From: Euborellia annulipes
Taxonomy: Eukaryota; Arthropoda; Insecta; Dermaptera; Anisolabididae
Assembly (NCBI GenBank): GCA_023213315.1
Contig: JAKCPI010006143.1
Coordinates: 30,138 to 94,137, forward strand
Length of the DNA: 64,000 nt
Reading direction: 5' to 3'
The position numbers were made by a program, and so were the translations under genes. Below the pieces are notes generated by a model. The model did not search any database, was not told the DNA's origin, and saw nothing but the letters and a program-made list of their open reading frames with translations. Below, piece by piece: positions 54,074 to 64,000 of this stretch. Each line of letters starts with the position of its first letter. Positions within the stretch are counted from its first letter, which is position 1.

Positions 54074-54400
54074 TAGGAACCGACCGAATATTCGGTTTCG
54101 GTCAAAAAGTAGCCGAAAATTTCGGCCGGCCGAAACCTGAGTCTGAAAAGATGGGATGAGACTCACATGCGAAAAAAAAGGTCAAATGATTTACACTTGA
54201 GGGAGAAAAAATTTAGTCTCCCTAAAAAAAAAAAAGGTAAAATGATTTTCACGGGAGGGGAAAAAATTTCCCCGCAGGGCGTAAAAAATTTCAAAAACAA
54301 AAAAGGTAAAAAAGGAAATAGAAGTTTCGGTTTCGGCCGAAACCAAGATTGAGGCCGAATATTCGGTTTCGGCTGAAAATCTTGTTTCGGTCGGACCCTA
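54074..54400 (+). mobile_element. RepC hAT-like MITE, complete, 8-bp duplication
   Basis: 327 bp. Starts TAGGAACCGACCGAATATTC and ends GTTTCGGTCGGACCCTA. GTATTTAT repeats directly at 54066-54073 and 54401-54408. The interior has several GGTAAAATGAT-type units and A-runs. The Lys-rich frame at 54167-54352 is spurious. Confidence 0.85.
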
Positions 54401-54699
54401 GTATTTATATCACTGCATTTCTAAATAATCTAAACAAAGTGTAAAAACTTCTTGGAAAAAATATTTTATATTTTATTCATTTTGCCCCGCAGAAGACAAT
54501 TCCAAGTCCGGCAACTCCGACTACTACCACAGGTGCCTTTCGTTTAATAAATCTTTATCTACGGTACTTCAATTAATAAATTTTTTTTTTAATCTGCGAT
54601 AGGAAAGGTAAAATCGATTTATTATTTTTTTTGTCTAAGCTTTCTGTATATTGTTAATTTCTTTTTATTTTGTTTGCATTTTCTTGTGGTGAATTGCAT

Positions 54700-54860
54700 T
54701 AGCATGAATGTTATCGGCCCCCTCCCTCTCCCTCCGGCCCTGTGAGTGGTGACAACGACCGCCATCGCAGTTGCTAGCCGCTCATTGGTCGGGCGTGGCC
54801 TGACGTCATCGGAGTCGATCAATAGCCAAGGCGCCCGCCGGCCACCGCAGCCCTTCTATT
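54700..54860. promoter_or_regulatory. CpG-rich block with CRE and CCAAT boxes
   Basis: TGACGTCA, a perfect palindromic cAMP response element, is at 54801-54808. ATTGG (a reversed CCAAT box) is at 54784-54788, and GGGCGTGG (Sp/KLF-like) at 54791-54798. The block is GC-rich and low-repeat in AT-rich surroundings. It may be a promoter, conceivably of a minus-strand gene such as Galphao, but no initiator or exon ties it to one. Confidence 0.35.
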
Positions 54861-55261
54861 GACAACGGGGATCTGACTGCATACACCACTTCATTTACTA
54901 TCAACTAATATGCACACACATTACCTAGACTCCCCCGAATCTCAAAGTCATGGTTAGTTGCTCAATAATTACAAACATCAGAGAAAAGAATAATCAAAAA
55001 TATATCTATCCTTTCAAACAAGTGTTTCCGAAAATTTTTTTCTTCAATAGGGAGGTTTTGTAAAATTTAAGCGAAAAGTGTTTGCAATTTTTACTTTCTC
55101 TTACCTATATATGTTAATATATATAGAGAGAGAAAGTATTGGATTCATGTCAAAAATTCGATGTCGAGATTTTGATGGATCTTCACGTTTTGAGGTCCCC
55201 ATTCACAAAAAGTGGTTTTCGCGACATGGTCTGTCTGTCTGTGAACAAAATATCTCCACAA

Positions 55262-55529
55262 CAAGGGCGGATACAATGGGGGGGGGGGGGTAAAGGGGGT
55301 AATTACCCCTCATGAGATTTGAAAAAATACTTTTTTCGAAAAAAAAAAATGTAATTTTAATGTAAAATTTTAAAAATTAATACTTAAAAATTTGATTTGT
55401 ATTTATATTCTGGCAAACAAGTACAGAATGCGCCTTTAAATTACCGATAATAAGAAAAAATTGTGTGCTGTGCGACCAGTCACTCCAAATTACCCCCCCC
55501 CCCGAGAAACACCTCTGGATCCGCCACTG
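55262..55529. mobile_element. RepF hAT-like MITE, 8-bp duplication
   Basis: 268 bp. Ends CAAGGGCGGATACAATGGGG and CTCTGGATCCGCCACTG. CTCCACAA repeats directly at 55254-55261 and 55530-55537. The interior has GGGGGTAATTACCCC and a piece of the RepA 3' hairpin (TTGTGTGCTGTGCG, CCAGTCACTCCAAATT). Confidence 0.85.
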
Positions 55530-55786
55530 CTCCACAACGATAAGAGCTACGAGGCTGAAATTTTATATTCAAGTTAGGCACCCACCTGAAGCGTGAAAAT
55601 AAGCTTTCAATCAAAATCGGCCAAAATGTACTAGTACTTTACTGATGTACTCTTTCAGTCAGTGAACAAAATATCTCAAGAAAGAAAAGTGTCTGTGTTC
55701 AATTATAATCATCTAGGAGGTTGAAATTTTATATTTAAGTTAGACCCCCCCCCCTGGGACGTGAAAATAAGACTATAATCAACCGA

Positions 55787-56072
55787 AACAAGATTTTCAG
55801 CCGAAACCGAAACATGTATTTCCTATTAAAAAATTCATATTTTTTTTTTTTTTTGAAATTTTTTTCCCTCCCGTGAAAATCATTTTACCTTTTTTTTAGG
55901 GAGACTAAATTTTTTCCTCTTTGCGGAAAATTTTTTTCTCCCTCAAGTGCAAATAAATTGACTTTTTTTTTTTGCATGCGAGTCTCATCCCATCTTTTCA
56001 GACTCAAGTTTCGGCTACTTTTCGGCAGAAACCAAAACTGGCCGAAACGGAATATTCGGTCGGTTCCTAATC
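55787..56072 (-). mobile_element. RepC copy 3, nested in RepA
   Basis: Reverse copy ending GAATATTCGGTCGGTTCCTA, followed by ATCAAAATCG of RepA. The left end reads AACCGAAACAAGATTTTCAG. The nearby repeat of TAATCA suggests a damaged target duplication. Confidence 0.75.
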
Positions 56073-56110
56073 AAAATCGACCAAAGAGTACTAGTAGACT
56101 ACTTTAGTAG

Positions 56111-56398
56111 TTCCCGAGTCGAAATCGAACGCCTGGTTTGAACCTTTTAGTCCTGAATTCCCTTGTTATTTGATGGGATGTTATTTATTTACAATTTTGT
56201 GAAAGCCTACTGATTCTACCAGGAGAATTAGATTCAATAAGTACAAAATAGCTCTTTAATCCCCAAATGGGGCAACATGAAGTTTTTTTTTTTTATAAAA
56301 AGTATAGTCTCTTTTAGTATTTAGGCTATTATTTAAATTTTTACTAATAATTGCTATAATTAAGAAATATTTTCGTTTGTGATTTTTTTTAAATAGAC
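56111..56398. other. No gene recognised
   Basis: AT-rich spacer between RepA copy 20 and RepF copy 3. Confidence 0.4.
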
Positions 56399-56661
56399 CG
56401 TTTCCGCCAATCATTCCCAGAGGTGTTTCCTCGGGGGGGGGGGGTAATCTGGGGTGACTGGTCGCACAGCACACATTTTTTTCTTAATTTCGGTAATTTA
56501 AAGGCGCATTCTGTACTTGTTTGCCAGAATATAAATATAAATCAAATTTTTAAAATTTTACATTAAAAATACGTTTTTTTTTTTTTTCGAAAAAAAAGTA
56601 TTTTTTTCAAATCTCAGGGGGCTAATTACCCCCTTTACTCCCCCCCTTGTATCCGCCCTTG
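56399..56661. mobile_element. RepF copy 3, reverse
   Basis: CAGAGGTGTTTCCTCGGGGG to CCCCTTGTATCCGCCCTTG, with the RepA-hairpin-derived interior in reverse (CTGGTCGCACAGCACACA). Confidence 0.75.
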
Positions 56662-57138
56662 GATGCTACTCAATTACTAACACTAAAATATAATTGAAGT
56701 TCATATACACTATAGGTTGCCTATAGATTTCCTGCCTCTACCATTTGAAAATTGCACATTAAATTCTAATATTATATAATACATTTATATATTCATAATT
56801 TAAATGTGATATTAAAATCGAAAAAACCTAACGGAAGTTCATATAAATTCGGGTTCAACTGATGTAATAAAGACCAAGTGCTAGTAAATTGATGTAGGCC
56901 TATTAGAGAAAGTTTTTTTTTTTTTTTTTTTTTTTTAATAATAACAATGAAATATTATTTTTTTTCTTTAAATACAAAAATGAGTTCTTTTCCTCCACAA
57001 TATATTTTTTCTCCATTTCTAATTGAAAATTAAAGTTAACAAAAAATTACTCACATATGGAAAACGTTGCTACTAATTCGTTTCTCATATTTCTCTTAAA
57101 TAAAAACGATTTATAAAAAAAAAGGATCAAGAACTTAA
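56662..57138. other. No gene recognised
   Basis: AT-rich with a T-run at about 56911-56936. Confidence 0.4.
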
Positions 57139-57514
57139 TTATCGCAAAAACACCTTTGAATTAAAGCATGATGCTATTAGCCAGCGGGAGGCTAAATGAT
57201 CTAGCGAGGGGAGCTCGTCCAGGGTAGTCCATCCATTCATTTCGGTTATTCCGGTTAATGAATAGGCTGGTGGCGATTCGATAGGCCCATTTCCCTGACA
57301 AGGAGTGGACCCGCCAGATCGAATTCGCTTCGGATATTCCGGTCGTCGAATTACCGGGACGCACGGCACACGCGAGATGCCATCGAACCCCAAAATGACG
57401 CAAAAAAAGGGAGGGAGTCACTACCACTGCGGTCGTTTCACTCATCGGGAAGAGATACTTTCCTCTTCTTCCTTTTCTTGTGCCACCAGTTGAAGAACGT
57501 ATCAAATCACACAC
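57139..57514 (-). other. GC-rich block with overlapping open frames; unrecognised
   Basis: Unlike its surroundings, this block is GC-balanced, free of known repeats and open in two minus-strand frames and partly on the plus strand. One frame (57393 to 57139) reads FDGISRVPCVPVIRRPEYPK, then RIRSGGSTPCQGNGPIESPP and AYSLTGITEMNGW. The other (57514 to 57161) reads GKYLFPMSETTAVVVTPSLF and onwards. I do not recognise either. No convincing acceptor precedes the first frame. It may be an unrecognised exon, a regulatory block or an unlisted repeat. Confidence 0.25.
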
Positions 57515-57825
57515 TCGTCCTGGAATATTTTACTCTCCAAATAAGTAAAAAAATCATTAGCGGTTCCTTTTATGTTTTGAGGTATTGATTACATCAGTTT
57601 TTGAACTTTTTTAACGATATTGAAAAAAAAAGATATTGAAATTTCTTCGAATGATAGAATTTTGAATACTCGAACTTCTTCTTTTTGGTTGAAATGAATG
57701 GATGGGAAAAATAGAAATAACCCAGCATGTTATATTAAGTCATGCAAATAAAGCTTGGCGTAAAGCCGACTAAAATATGTGCAAAAATATGACATATTGC
57801 GATCTTAATATCACACACTGAGTTA
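57515..57825. other. No gene recognised
   Basis: AT-rich spacer between the GC-rich block and the dispersed repeat at 57830. Confidence 0.4.
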
Positions 57826-57829
57826 TTTT

Positions 57830-58150
57830 GCCATTCCACACTTGATTGCGTCATCAATTTTGTTCAAGTTTTGTAATACAAGTGGGAAAAGCCCGCCTTC
57901 GGTGGGTTTTTTCACTTGCCAGGGGGCTGCGACCCCTGGACTCCCTTGCTTGCCTTCGGCGAGCAAATGCATCAAATTCATTCTTGCCCACTGTTTGGAA
58001 ATTTTGCAATTGCTCACCCAAGGCTTAGTTTTAAATTTCCCTCTTTGAATCAACTTCCTTTTATTCTGGCTAAACAGCGACCTGATAGGCACATACACAC
58101 AGAGATCGCAAGTCAGCCGCTAAAGCTTTATATTATAGTATGAGTATGAT
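57830..58150 (+). repeat. Dispersed repeat with GC-rich hairpins
   Basis: The left part has two hairpins: AAGCCCGCCTTCGGTGGGTT and GCTTGCCTTCGGCGAGC, and GGGGGCTGCGACCCCTGG between them. The right part (57960-58150) is shared with 41320-41460. GC-rich stem-loops before an AT-rich end recall rolling-circle or other unusual transposon termini; the class is not determined. Small open frames on both strands come from the hairpins. Confidence 0.55.
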
Positions 58151-58705
58151 ATGATGATGTTGACAGGTCCACGCAATTAGTGTTTATTTTTACGATTTAA
58201 AAACAGCATTTTATTTGAATAGTAAAATGTTTGACTTTATTTTCTTTCGCCAATGAATAGGCCTAATGTTGATATTCATACTACGTATGAGGAGTATCGC
58301 AGGTGGTAGTTTCTCAAGAAAAAAGATTGAGAAAATATAGCTGAAATTTTATTTTTTTCTTTAAAAGTATTTATTAACCGCTGACTTTAATTAAAGCCTT
58401 TTTAACTTTTTTTTAATCTTAGGAGTTCCATAAAAATTTTTTCGTTTAATGTAGACGTACGGCTACTGATCTTGGATTCTTATAAAATGATAACATTGAA
58501 GACAAGTAGCTAACCATGTACGCCTACATTAAATTAATATTTCTTGTCCACTTTCTAAACAAACACTATTTAAAATTTTTTCATATAACAAAAAATATTT
58601 TTCAACTTCCCTCTCGAATAGAGTATATTTTCGCATGTGAGAGCTACCTAAATTTTTTATGGAACTCCTAAGATCTATTCCGAATACGGGAAAAATTAAA
58701 ATCTG
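58151..58705. other. No gene recognised
   Basis: AT-rich. GTAGACGTACGGCTACTG near 58451 and its loose complement CTAACCATGTACGCCTACAT near 58510, together with AGGAGTTCCATAAAAATTTT (58421) and TTTTTTATGGAACTCCTAAG (58652), form a foldback of about 250 bp. No exon. Confidence 0.45.
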
Positions 58706-58709
58706 TAGG

Positions 58710-58790
58710 TATAAAAACTAACAGTTCTTAAGATGGCTTTAATCAAAACCGAAACATTGCCGCCGGTTATTGAATATTTTTAAATAAAAA
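58710..58790 (+). repeat. Decayed hammerhead-like arm
   Basis: AACTAACAGTTCTTAAGATGG and ACCGAAACATTG, then TATTGAATATTTTTAAATAA, parallel the HH-1 right arm. The core is CTTAAGA in place of CTGANGA and the cleavage triplet is AUU. Confidence 0.45.
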
Positions 58791-58915
58791 AATCTGGTGT
58801 GACTGGCGCACAGCACACAACTTTCTCTTACCCTTCGGTAAGAGAAAGTTGCGCACTGTGCTGGTCACACCAGATTTTTTGTGTCGAGATATATTTAGTT
58901 TCCGATAGCACCTTA
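58791..58915 (-). mobile_element. RepA 3' hairpin, separated from its body
   Basis: Excellent hairpin: AAAATCTGGTGTGACTGGCG, ACAACTTTCTCTTACC, then GGTAAGAGAAAGTTG and CTGGTCACACCAGATTTT. The body continues at 59295 after about 380 bp of unrelated AT-rich sequence. Confidence 0.8.
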
Positions 58916-59294
58916 GTTTCAAACTTGGATTTTAAATGTTGACTGCTTGAAATAAACTATGGTTATTTTTAAAAATTTTAATCTCATATTTGGACATTTT
59001 ATACACAATAGAGAATCGTAAATAAATACAAAATTTCATAAGAATTGGAAAAAAAAATTTTAAATGCCTAAAAAGTTTCAAAGGGGACCCCCTTTTGAAT
59101 CGAAATTAACATACAAATCCCTATAGGAAATTAACATTAGGCCTATGAGAGAAGGCGGAGAGACAGGCGATAATGTTTGCAAGTGAGAGAGAGAGATATA
59201 TATATGTTTTCTCCTAAGCAATTAAAGACACAAATAAATGGGAATTTAAATAATAATTGATTTTTAATCTAATAAAAAAGAAAAAGATTTAAAT

Positions 59295-60058
59295 TCCGTT
59301 ACCATGGCAACCATTTCTATCTTTCCTATGAAGAACAAGAGTAAAGTGGTCTCCAGAAGATTTCAACGGCAAAATGAGAATATACATTTTAAAGAGCATC
59401 TAAAAAATAATTGATTTTTGAATTTTAAAAAAAATCCTTGGAGGGAATTTTGAGAAAATCGAAAAAAACTGAAAAAGTACATCAGTAAAGTACTAGTACT
59501 TTTTGGCCGATTTTGTTCAAAAGCTTATTTTGAGCGTGTGGGAAGGTACCTAAGTTAAATATAAAATTTCAATCCGGTAGCTCAATTCCTTCATGCTAAA
59601 AGAACAAGAGTAAAGTGGTCTCCAGAAGGTTTCAACGGCAAAATGAGAATATACATTTTAAAGAGCATCTAAAAAATAATTGATTTTTGAATTTTAAAAA
59701 AAATCCTTGGAGGGAATTTTGAGAAAATCGAAAAAAACTGAAAAAGTACATCAGTAAAGTACTAGTACTTTTTGGCCGATTTTGTTCAAAAGCTTATTTT
59801 GAGCGTGTGGGAAGGTACCTAAGTTAAATATAAAATTTCAATCCGGTAGCTCAATTCCTTCATGCTAAAAATCTGTCCACACATACATACATACACACAC
59901 ACATACATACACACAGACCAATTTGCGGGACCCACTTTTTTGGACTCAGGGGACCTCAAAACATGTATATCCATCAAAATCTCGACATCGAATTTTTGAC
60001 ATGATCGCAATACTTTCTCTCTCTATATATTTCATATATAGGCTAAGAGAAAGTAAAA
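59295..60058 (-). mobile_element. RepA body with tandem duplication
   Basis: From the GTTACCATGGCAACC block to the 5' tip at about 60045-60056. A 269-bp segment is present twice (59332-59600 and 59601-59869). The microsatellite is CATA/CACA. Confidence 0.85.
59332..59869. repeat. 269-bp direct tandem duplication
   Basis: Both units begin AGAACAAGAGTAAAGTGG and end TCAATTCCTTCATGCTAAA. The only difference noticed is GAAGATTTC in the first against GAAGGTTTC in the second, so the duplication is recent. Confidence 0.9.
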
Positions 60059-60578
60059 ATACAATTTCTTTTTCCATCTTCTCTAAATTTCTTCTTTTGA
60101 AAACTTCAGTAAAAAAGATTGCAGATACACTTTCATTTTCATCAAAATGACAATTGCAAACTGGTTGAATTTGTTTGTTACAAAAATTTTGGATTTTCTA
60201 TCTATAGATATCAGCCAAACTTTCATTGTTAGAAATTAAAACTTCATAAATTTTTGCTTCTGTCTGCCTAGAGCTACTCTATATCGAAGAATCTAATTTA
60301 ATAGACATTAACTTTTTCGTCACGCTTACACCCGCCAGACTAGGGGTTCCTAAAAGTAATAATTCTTATCATAATAAAAAAATACATTTAATTTTTATCT
60401 TATTAACGTTTCTATCCCTTGGCTAGGCTAACTTCAGAGCTTTTATTTGACGAAACATCAGCCTGATACGGCTTATAATAAAACACTTTTGACTACTAAG
60501 TCTTTAAGTTATTTTTTGATCCTCTCTCAACTATAATAACTACAATACAAATTGAAATTTTTAATCGGATTCAAACTA
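60059..60578. other. No gene recognised
   Basis: AT-rich. Near 60405-60445, AACGTTTCTATCCCTTGG and AACTTCAGAGC on the plus strand look like another decayed hammerhead-type arm in reverse. Confidence 0.4.
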
Positions 60579-61660
60579 ACAAGGGGACGGCCAAGTGAGT
60601 ATATCACGGATTCGTTTGAAAAAAATTGAGGTGATACTTTGAGCTAAAAAAATTTTCACGTGTTTCGGCGTTTTACTCCATAGAGCCCTGATTGGCCAAA
60701 AAAAAATAAATAAATACCGAAACAATTTTCGCGCTTTCAAGTAGTTTCTGTTTGAAACATTACGTAACAGTCAGCTGTGGCTAGGCTGGTAGCGTAGCCG
60801 ACTGATAAGTATGTGGTCCCGAGTTCAAACGACGGAGTAAGCAATTTTTTTTTTTTCTAATCATTTTATGTTATTGTAACAAACAATATATTTAAAACTG
60901 TTTCATATTTTTTTTTTCATATTTTATTATTTTTTTTTAGTAATTAAATTTTAAAATTTTGTTAAAATTGTTTTTCGAGTTTATTTATTACCTTAAAATT
61001 AAAATTTAATTTAAATTCATGAAGAAAATATCATTTATTACAGTATATAAATATATTAAGAAATAAAGAAGGCATAAAATAATCCATTAATTAAATAAAT
61101 ACGTGATATTAATAAAAAATTTATTTGCTTTTATTTAATAAAAGAAATTAGGTAGTCAAGCGAATATAGATAACTTACTTTGTTAATTTACTTGTACACT
61201 TACCCCACACGAAGTAGGGTGATATAAGTCATAAAAACATGCAAAACAAATAAGTAGGCGACAATTAGCGCAGTTTATAAAGGATATTTAAAAAAATTTT
61301 AAAATTTAATTACTAAAAAAAAATAATAAAATATGAAAAAAAAAAAATATGAAACAGTTTTAAATATATTGTTTGTTACAATAACATAAAAATATTAAAA
61401 AAAAAAAAATTACTTACTCCGTCGTTTGAACCCGGGACCACATACTTACCAGTCTGCGACGCTACCACTGTTACGTAATGTTTCAAACAGAAACTACTTG
61501 AAAGCGCGAAAATTGTTTCGGTATTTATTTATTTTTTTTTGGCCAATCAGGGCTCTATGGAGTAAAACGCCGAAACACGTGAAAATTTTTTTTGGCTCAA
61601 AGTATCACCTCAATTTTTTTCAAACGAATCCGTGATATACTCACTTGGCCGACCCCTTGT
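60579..61660. repeat. 1.08-kb foldback with tRNA-like segment in each arm
   Basis: The tips are ACAAGGGGACGGCCAAGTGA and the near-complement TCACTTGGCCGACCCCTTGT. Arms of about 390 bp include CGGATTCGTTTGAAAAAAAT, GTTTCGGCGTTTTACTCCAT, GAAACATTACGTAACAG and the tRNA-like part. The loop, about 60970-61290, is AT-rich. Differences between the arms include a loss of about 25 bp in the tRNA-like part of the right arm. Confidence 0.9.
60774..60842 (+). repeat. tRNA-like segment in foldback arm
   Basis: GTGGCTAGGCTGGTAGCG resembles an A box with its D arm. GGTCCCGAGTTCAAACGACG carries a B-box-like GAGTTCAAACG about 40 nt later. The right arm holds the matching copy near 61417-61475. Not a functional tRNA by its stems. 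Confidence 0.5.
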
Positions 61661-62429
61661 AAGTGTTTTGCTTATAAAAGAAAATTAATTAGGCAGTGGT
61701 CCCTAAAAAATAACCGGGTGACTCCTTAATTTTGTCTGATATATTCATATAATATTTGATTAAAAAAAACTCCTTTATTTGATACCTTACTGACCTGGAA
61801 TTTCTTAATTGATTCTTAACGATAAAATTTGACTCCCTCATCCAATCCTTTTCTGAAATTTCAGGTCAATTTTTGAAATTTTTTTCTCTCTAACCCATCC
61901 ATGTGCCTCGTGCTTTTTGATCCAGTGATGCGGAAGGCGAAGACCTCCAGTGCCGGGGCCTTTGTTCTCTCTGCCACTAGATATATTGAGATATACCATA
62001 TATACATAAATAGGCACATGATAAAATCCAGGCAAAGGCCGGTGGCTATCAGATTGCCCATCGTTTAAGATCGGACCCACCGCCGTCTCCATCGGGATCA
62101 ATTTACCTGATGAAGAAACCATATCTGATAAAGAGACACAACAAAACTTGATTCGATATAAATAGTTTGTTACGAACATAATACGCTAGAAATTAGTCCG
62201 ATAGCCTGCTGTTAAGTGACGGTGGCTTTGTTTCGATCAAAACGGGTTGAATTTTTTGATTGGGGGTCGCTGATAAGACTCAACTTGTCCCTTCCAGGCG
62301 GCTTCCTTATGACGTGGGCCCACGGAGATTTTCAAGCTATCAGATATCATTTAATAATTTACTTTTTTTAATTGTTTAATAAAGAAAAAATTTATTGTTT
62401 TGACATAATGGGGCGTTAATTTAAATCGC
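61661..62429. other. No gene recognised
   Basis: 61890-62340 is GC-richer than its surroundings, with minus-strand frames of 113 and 66 codons. Neither shows a domain; the phrase VAERTKAPALE in one resembles translations of dispersed repeats. CAGGCGGCTTCCTTATGACG near 62297 is low-repeat. No exon could be supported. Confidence 0.35.
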
Positions 62430-62700
62430 GGTCAGGTCTATTCTCTAAGCAAAAACGTTAATTTTTAACATCTGTAAACAGCCTCAAATTACTATTCTGT
62501 AAGCAAAAACTTTATCGCCGATAGTGTTAAAAATTAATGTCATGTCTAGCGGGTGCCTTTAATATTTTAACGCCGTATTTAATGCATCAAAATGGCGTCT
62601 TTAACCTAAAAAGTGAGGTTATGATTTTTGACAGCTTGAGATAAAAGCAACATATTAATGTCGCTGTTAAAACTCGGTTTAGAGAATAGCATTTTTTCTG
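62430..62700. mobile_element. RepB copy 3
   Basis: GGTCTATTCTCTAAGCAAAA, TTTAATATTTTAACGCCGTA, AAAATGGCGTCTTTAACC and GTTTAGAGAATAGC match the copies at 10598 and 13729. Confidence 0.75.
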
Positions 62701-63180
62701 ATTTTAGGAAACCAGATCATATTTTAACTTAACAAAAGCAAAATATCTTTTAGGATTTTATCAAAAGCGTGATTTCAACTTTTTGTTGCGGAAGATCAAA
62801 GGATCTTTTGAGAGTGGGGGGGACAATAATCCCCAAACGGTGCCGAAACTTGAAAAGTCAATAATAATACAAAGTGAGAAAAAAATTTAGATCGAAAATT
62901 TTTATTACCAGCCATTATCTAGCCTATATGGATGCTTACGAAAAAATTCTCCGATTCAAAATAAATTGGTCATCAAGCAAGATGATAAATTGTCATGGTA
63001 ATGGCAACACCGTAGATCTTTTTGGTTATTTGTAAATATATTTATTAAATCATACAACTAAGGCACGTTCCCACGCTGATTCCTCGGGGATTCCTACCCA
63101 AGTTTCCGCCTTGCTTGGGTTTGCTTCACTGCAACGATCTTGGTGGCTGTTGCTCTTCTCTGTTGCCAGACCCACTCATT
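62701..63180. other. No gene recognised
   Basis: 63060-63175 is GC-richer (GATTCCTCGGGGATTCCTAC, TTGGTGGCTGTTGCTC) but has no domain-bearing frame. Confidence 0.35.
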
Positions 63181-63862
63181 TTTTTACTTTCTCTTACCTC
63201 TATATATATGTTAATATATAGAGAGAGAAAGTATTGGATTCATGTCAAAAATTCGATGTCGAGATTTTGATGGATCTTCACGTTTTGAGGTCCCCTGAAT
63301 CCAAAAAAGTGGTTTTCGCGACATGGTCTGTCTGTGTGTCTGTCTGTGTGTGTGTGTGTCTGTGAACAAAATATCTCAAGAACGAAAAGAGCTAGAAGGT
63401 TGAAATTTTATATTTAAGTTAGACACCCCCATGGGACGTGACACGAAGCTTTTAATCAAAATCGGCCTAAAAGTACTAGTACTTTACTGATGTAGTTTTT
63501 CAGTTTTTTTCGATTTTCTCAAAATTTGCTCCAACGATTTTTTTTTAAATTCAAAAATCAATTATTTTTTATATTCTCTTTAAAATGTATATTCTCATTT
63601 TGTGATTGAAATCTTCTGAAGACCACTTTACTCTTGTACTCCATAGAAAACATAGGAGAAATGGTTGCCATGGTAACAAAATATAAATATTTTGCCATAC
63701 TTATAAATTTTACATCTTGAATTCAATTGTACCCTACTGTCGGAAACTAAATACATACGACACAAAAAAATCTGGTGTGACAAGCACAGAACACAACTTT
63801 CGATTACCGAAGGTAAGAGAAAGTTGTGTGCTGTGGCCAGTCACACCAGATTTTTTCTGTTT
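63181..63862 (+). mobile_element. RepA copy 22, full length
   Basis: Intact at both ends, GTGAACAAAATATCTCAAG subfamily. A second, decayed 3' end (TGTCGGAAACTAAATG, GACACCAG, ATTATTCAGATTTTTTC) follows directly at 63863-63938. Confidence 0.9.
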
Positions 63863-64000
63863 TACCTCTTGAATTTGTCGGAAACTAAATGTGGGACACC
63901 AGAAAGTTGTCTTCTGTGCGATTATTCAGATTTTTTCTATTTTACTTTTAAAAAAATCCTCTAATTCCTCTAATATTACAAGCGATATTAAGAACTCTTT

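Larger units (their letters stand above)
55088..56110 (+). mobile_element. RepA copy 20, holding RepF and RepC
   Basis: 5' end intact at 55088; body broken by RepF copy 2 (55262-55529) and RepC (about 55787-56072). Two body blocks near 55555 and 55700 are repeated. The 3' hairpin is missing. Confidence 0.75.

Noticed and set aside
60774..60842. A functional tRNA gene
   Set aside because: A- and B-box-like words are present but acceptor and anticodon stems do not form.
61838..62179. 113-codon minus-strand frame
   Set aside because: No domain, no splice context, and the text resembles translations of dispersed repeats.

Overview
This is an AT-rich animal nuclear window, almost certainly from an arthropod (a crustacean is plausible, but nothing here settles the species). 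It holds spliced exons with GT/AG boundaries, tRNA-derived SINEs, poly(A)-tailed LINEs, hAT-type and TA-flanked MITEs, foldback elements and long microsatellites. Nothing is organised like a prokaryotic genome. Most long open frames are accidental, many of them produced by palindromic repeats.

Host genes. Only two could be recognised, both on the minus strand. At 6279-6468 is one 190-nt exon of a TMTC-type O-mannosyltransferase (membrane part). At 29478-29607 and 34377-34505 are two consecutive exons of the G-protein alpha-o subunit. They are 130 and 129 nt long, joined in the correct phase across a 4.77-kb intron, and carry switch I, switch II and the catalytic Arg and Gln. Other exons of both genes were not found. 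GC-rich low-repeat blocks at 16448-16590, 22925-23160, 54700-54860 (perfect CRE plus CCAAT) and 57139-57514 are candidate promoters or unrecognised exons.

Repeats, left to right. 1-1569: 3' part of a Jockey-like LINE with one frameshift. 1743-1903: palindrome of a tRNA-like 3' half. 2.2-9.9 kb: copies of a dominant ~0.65-0.7-kb family (RepA) mixed with SINE-1. 10.3-15.5 kb: 3' end of a second LINE, foldback RepB and a TA-flanked element. 15.3-19.6 kb: hammerhead-bearing foldback, RepA, RepD, LINE tail. 20.5-28 kb: RepG, SINE-1, RepI, RepE nested in RepA, a hAT MITE. 28-34.5 kb: Galphao with intronic foldbacks carrying hammerhead-ribozyme-like motifs. 34.6-43.5 kb: RepJ, a 1.3-kb palindrome, another hammerhead foldback and a 603-bp perfect-ended foldback. 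44-64 kb: more RepA, RepH, SINE-1 with a 12-bp target duplication, hAT MITEs, and a 1.08-kb foldback with a tRNA-like segment in both arms.

Two systems deserve attention. (1) A set of palindromic elements in which each arm can carry a hammerhead-like core (CTGANGA, stem II, GAAAC, GTC). In the best copies stem I also pairs, and every copy has one extra nucleotide before stem II. (2) RepA, a non-autonomous element with a hairpin at each end and asymmetric inverted repeats, an architecture resembling Helentron-associated elements. RepA, RepB and similar labels are local names used only in this report.
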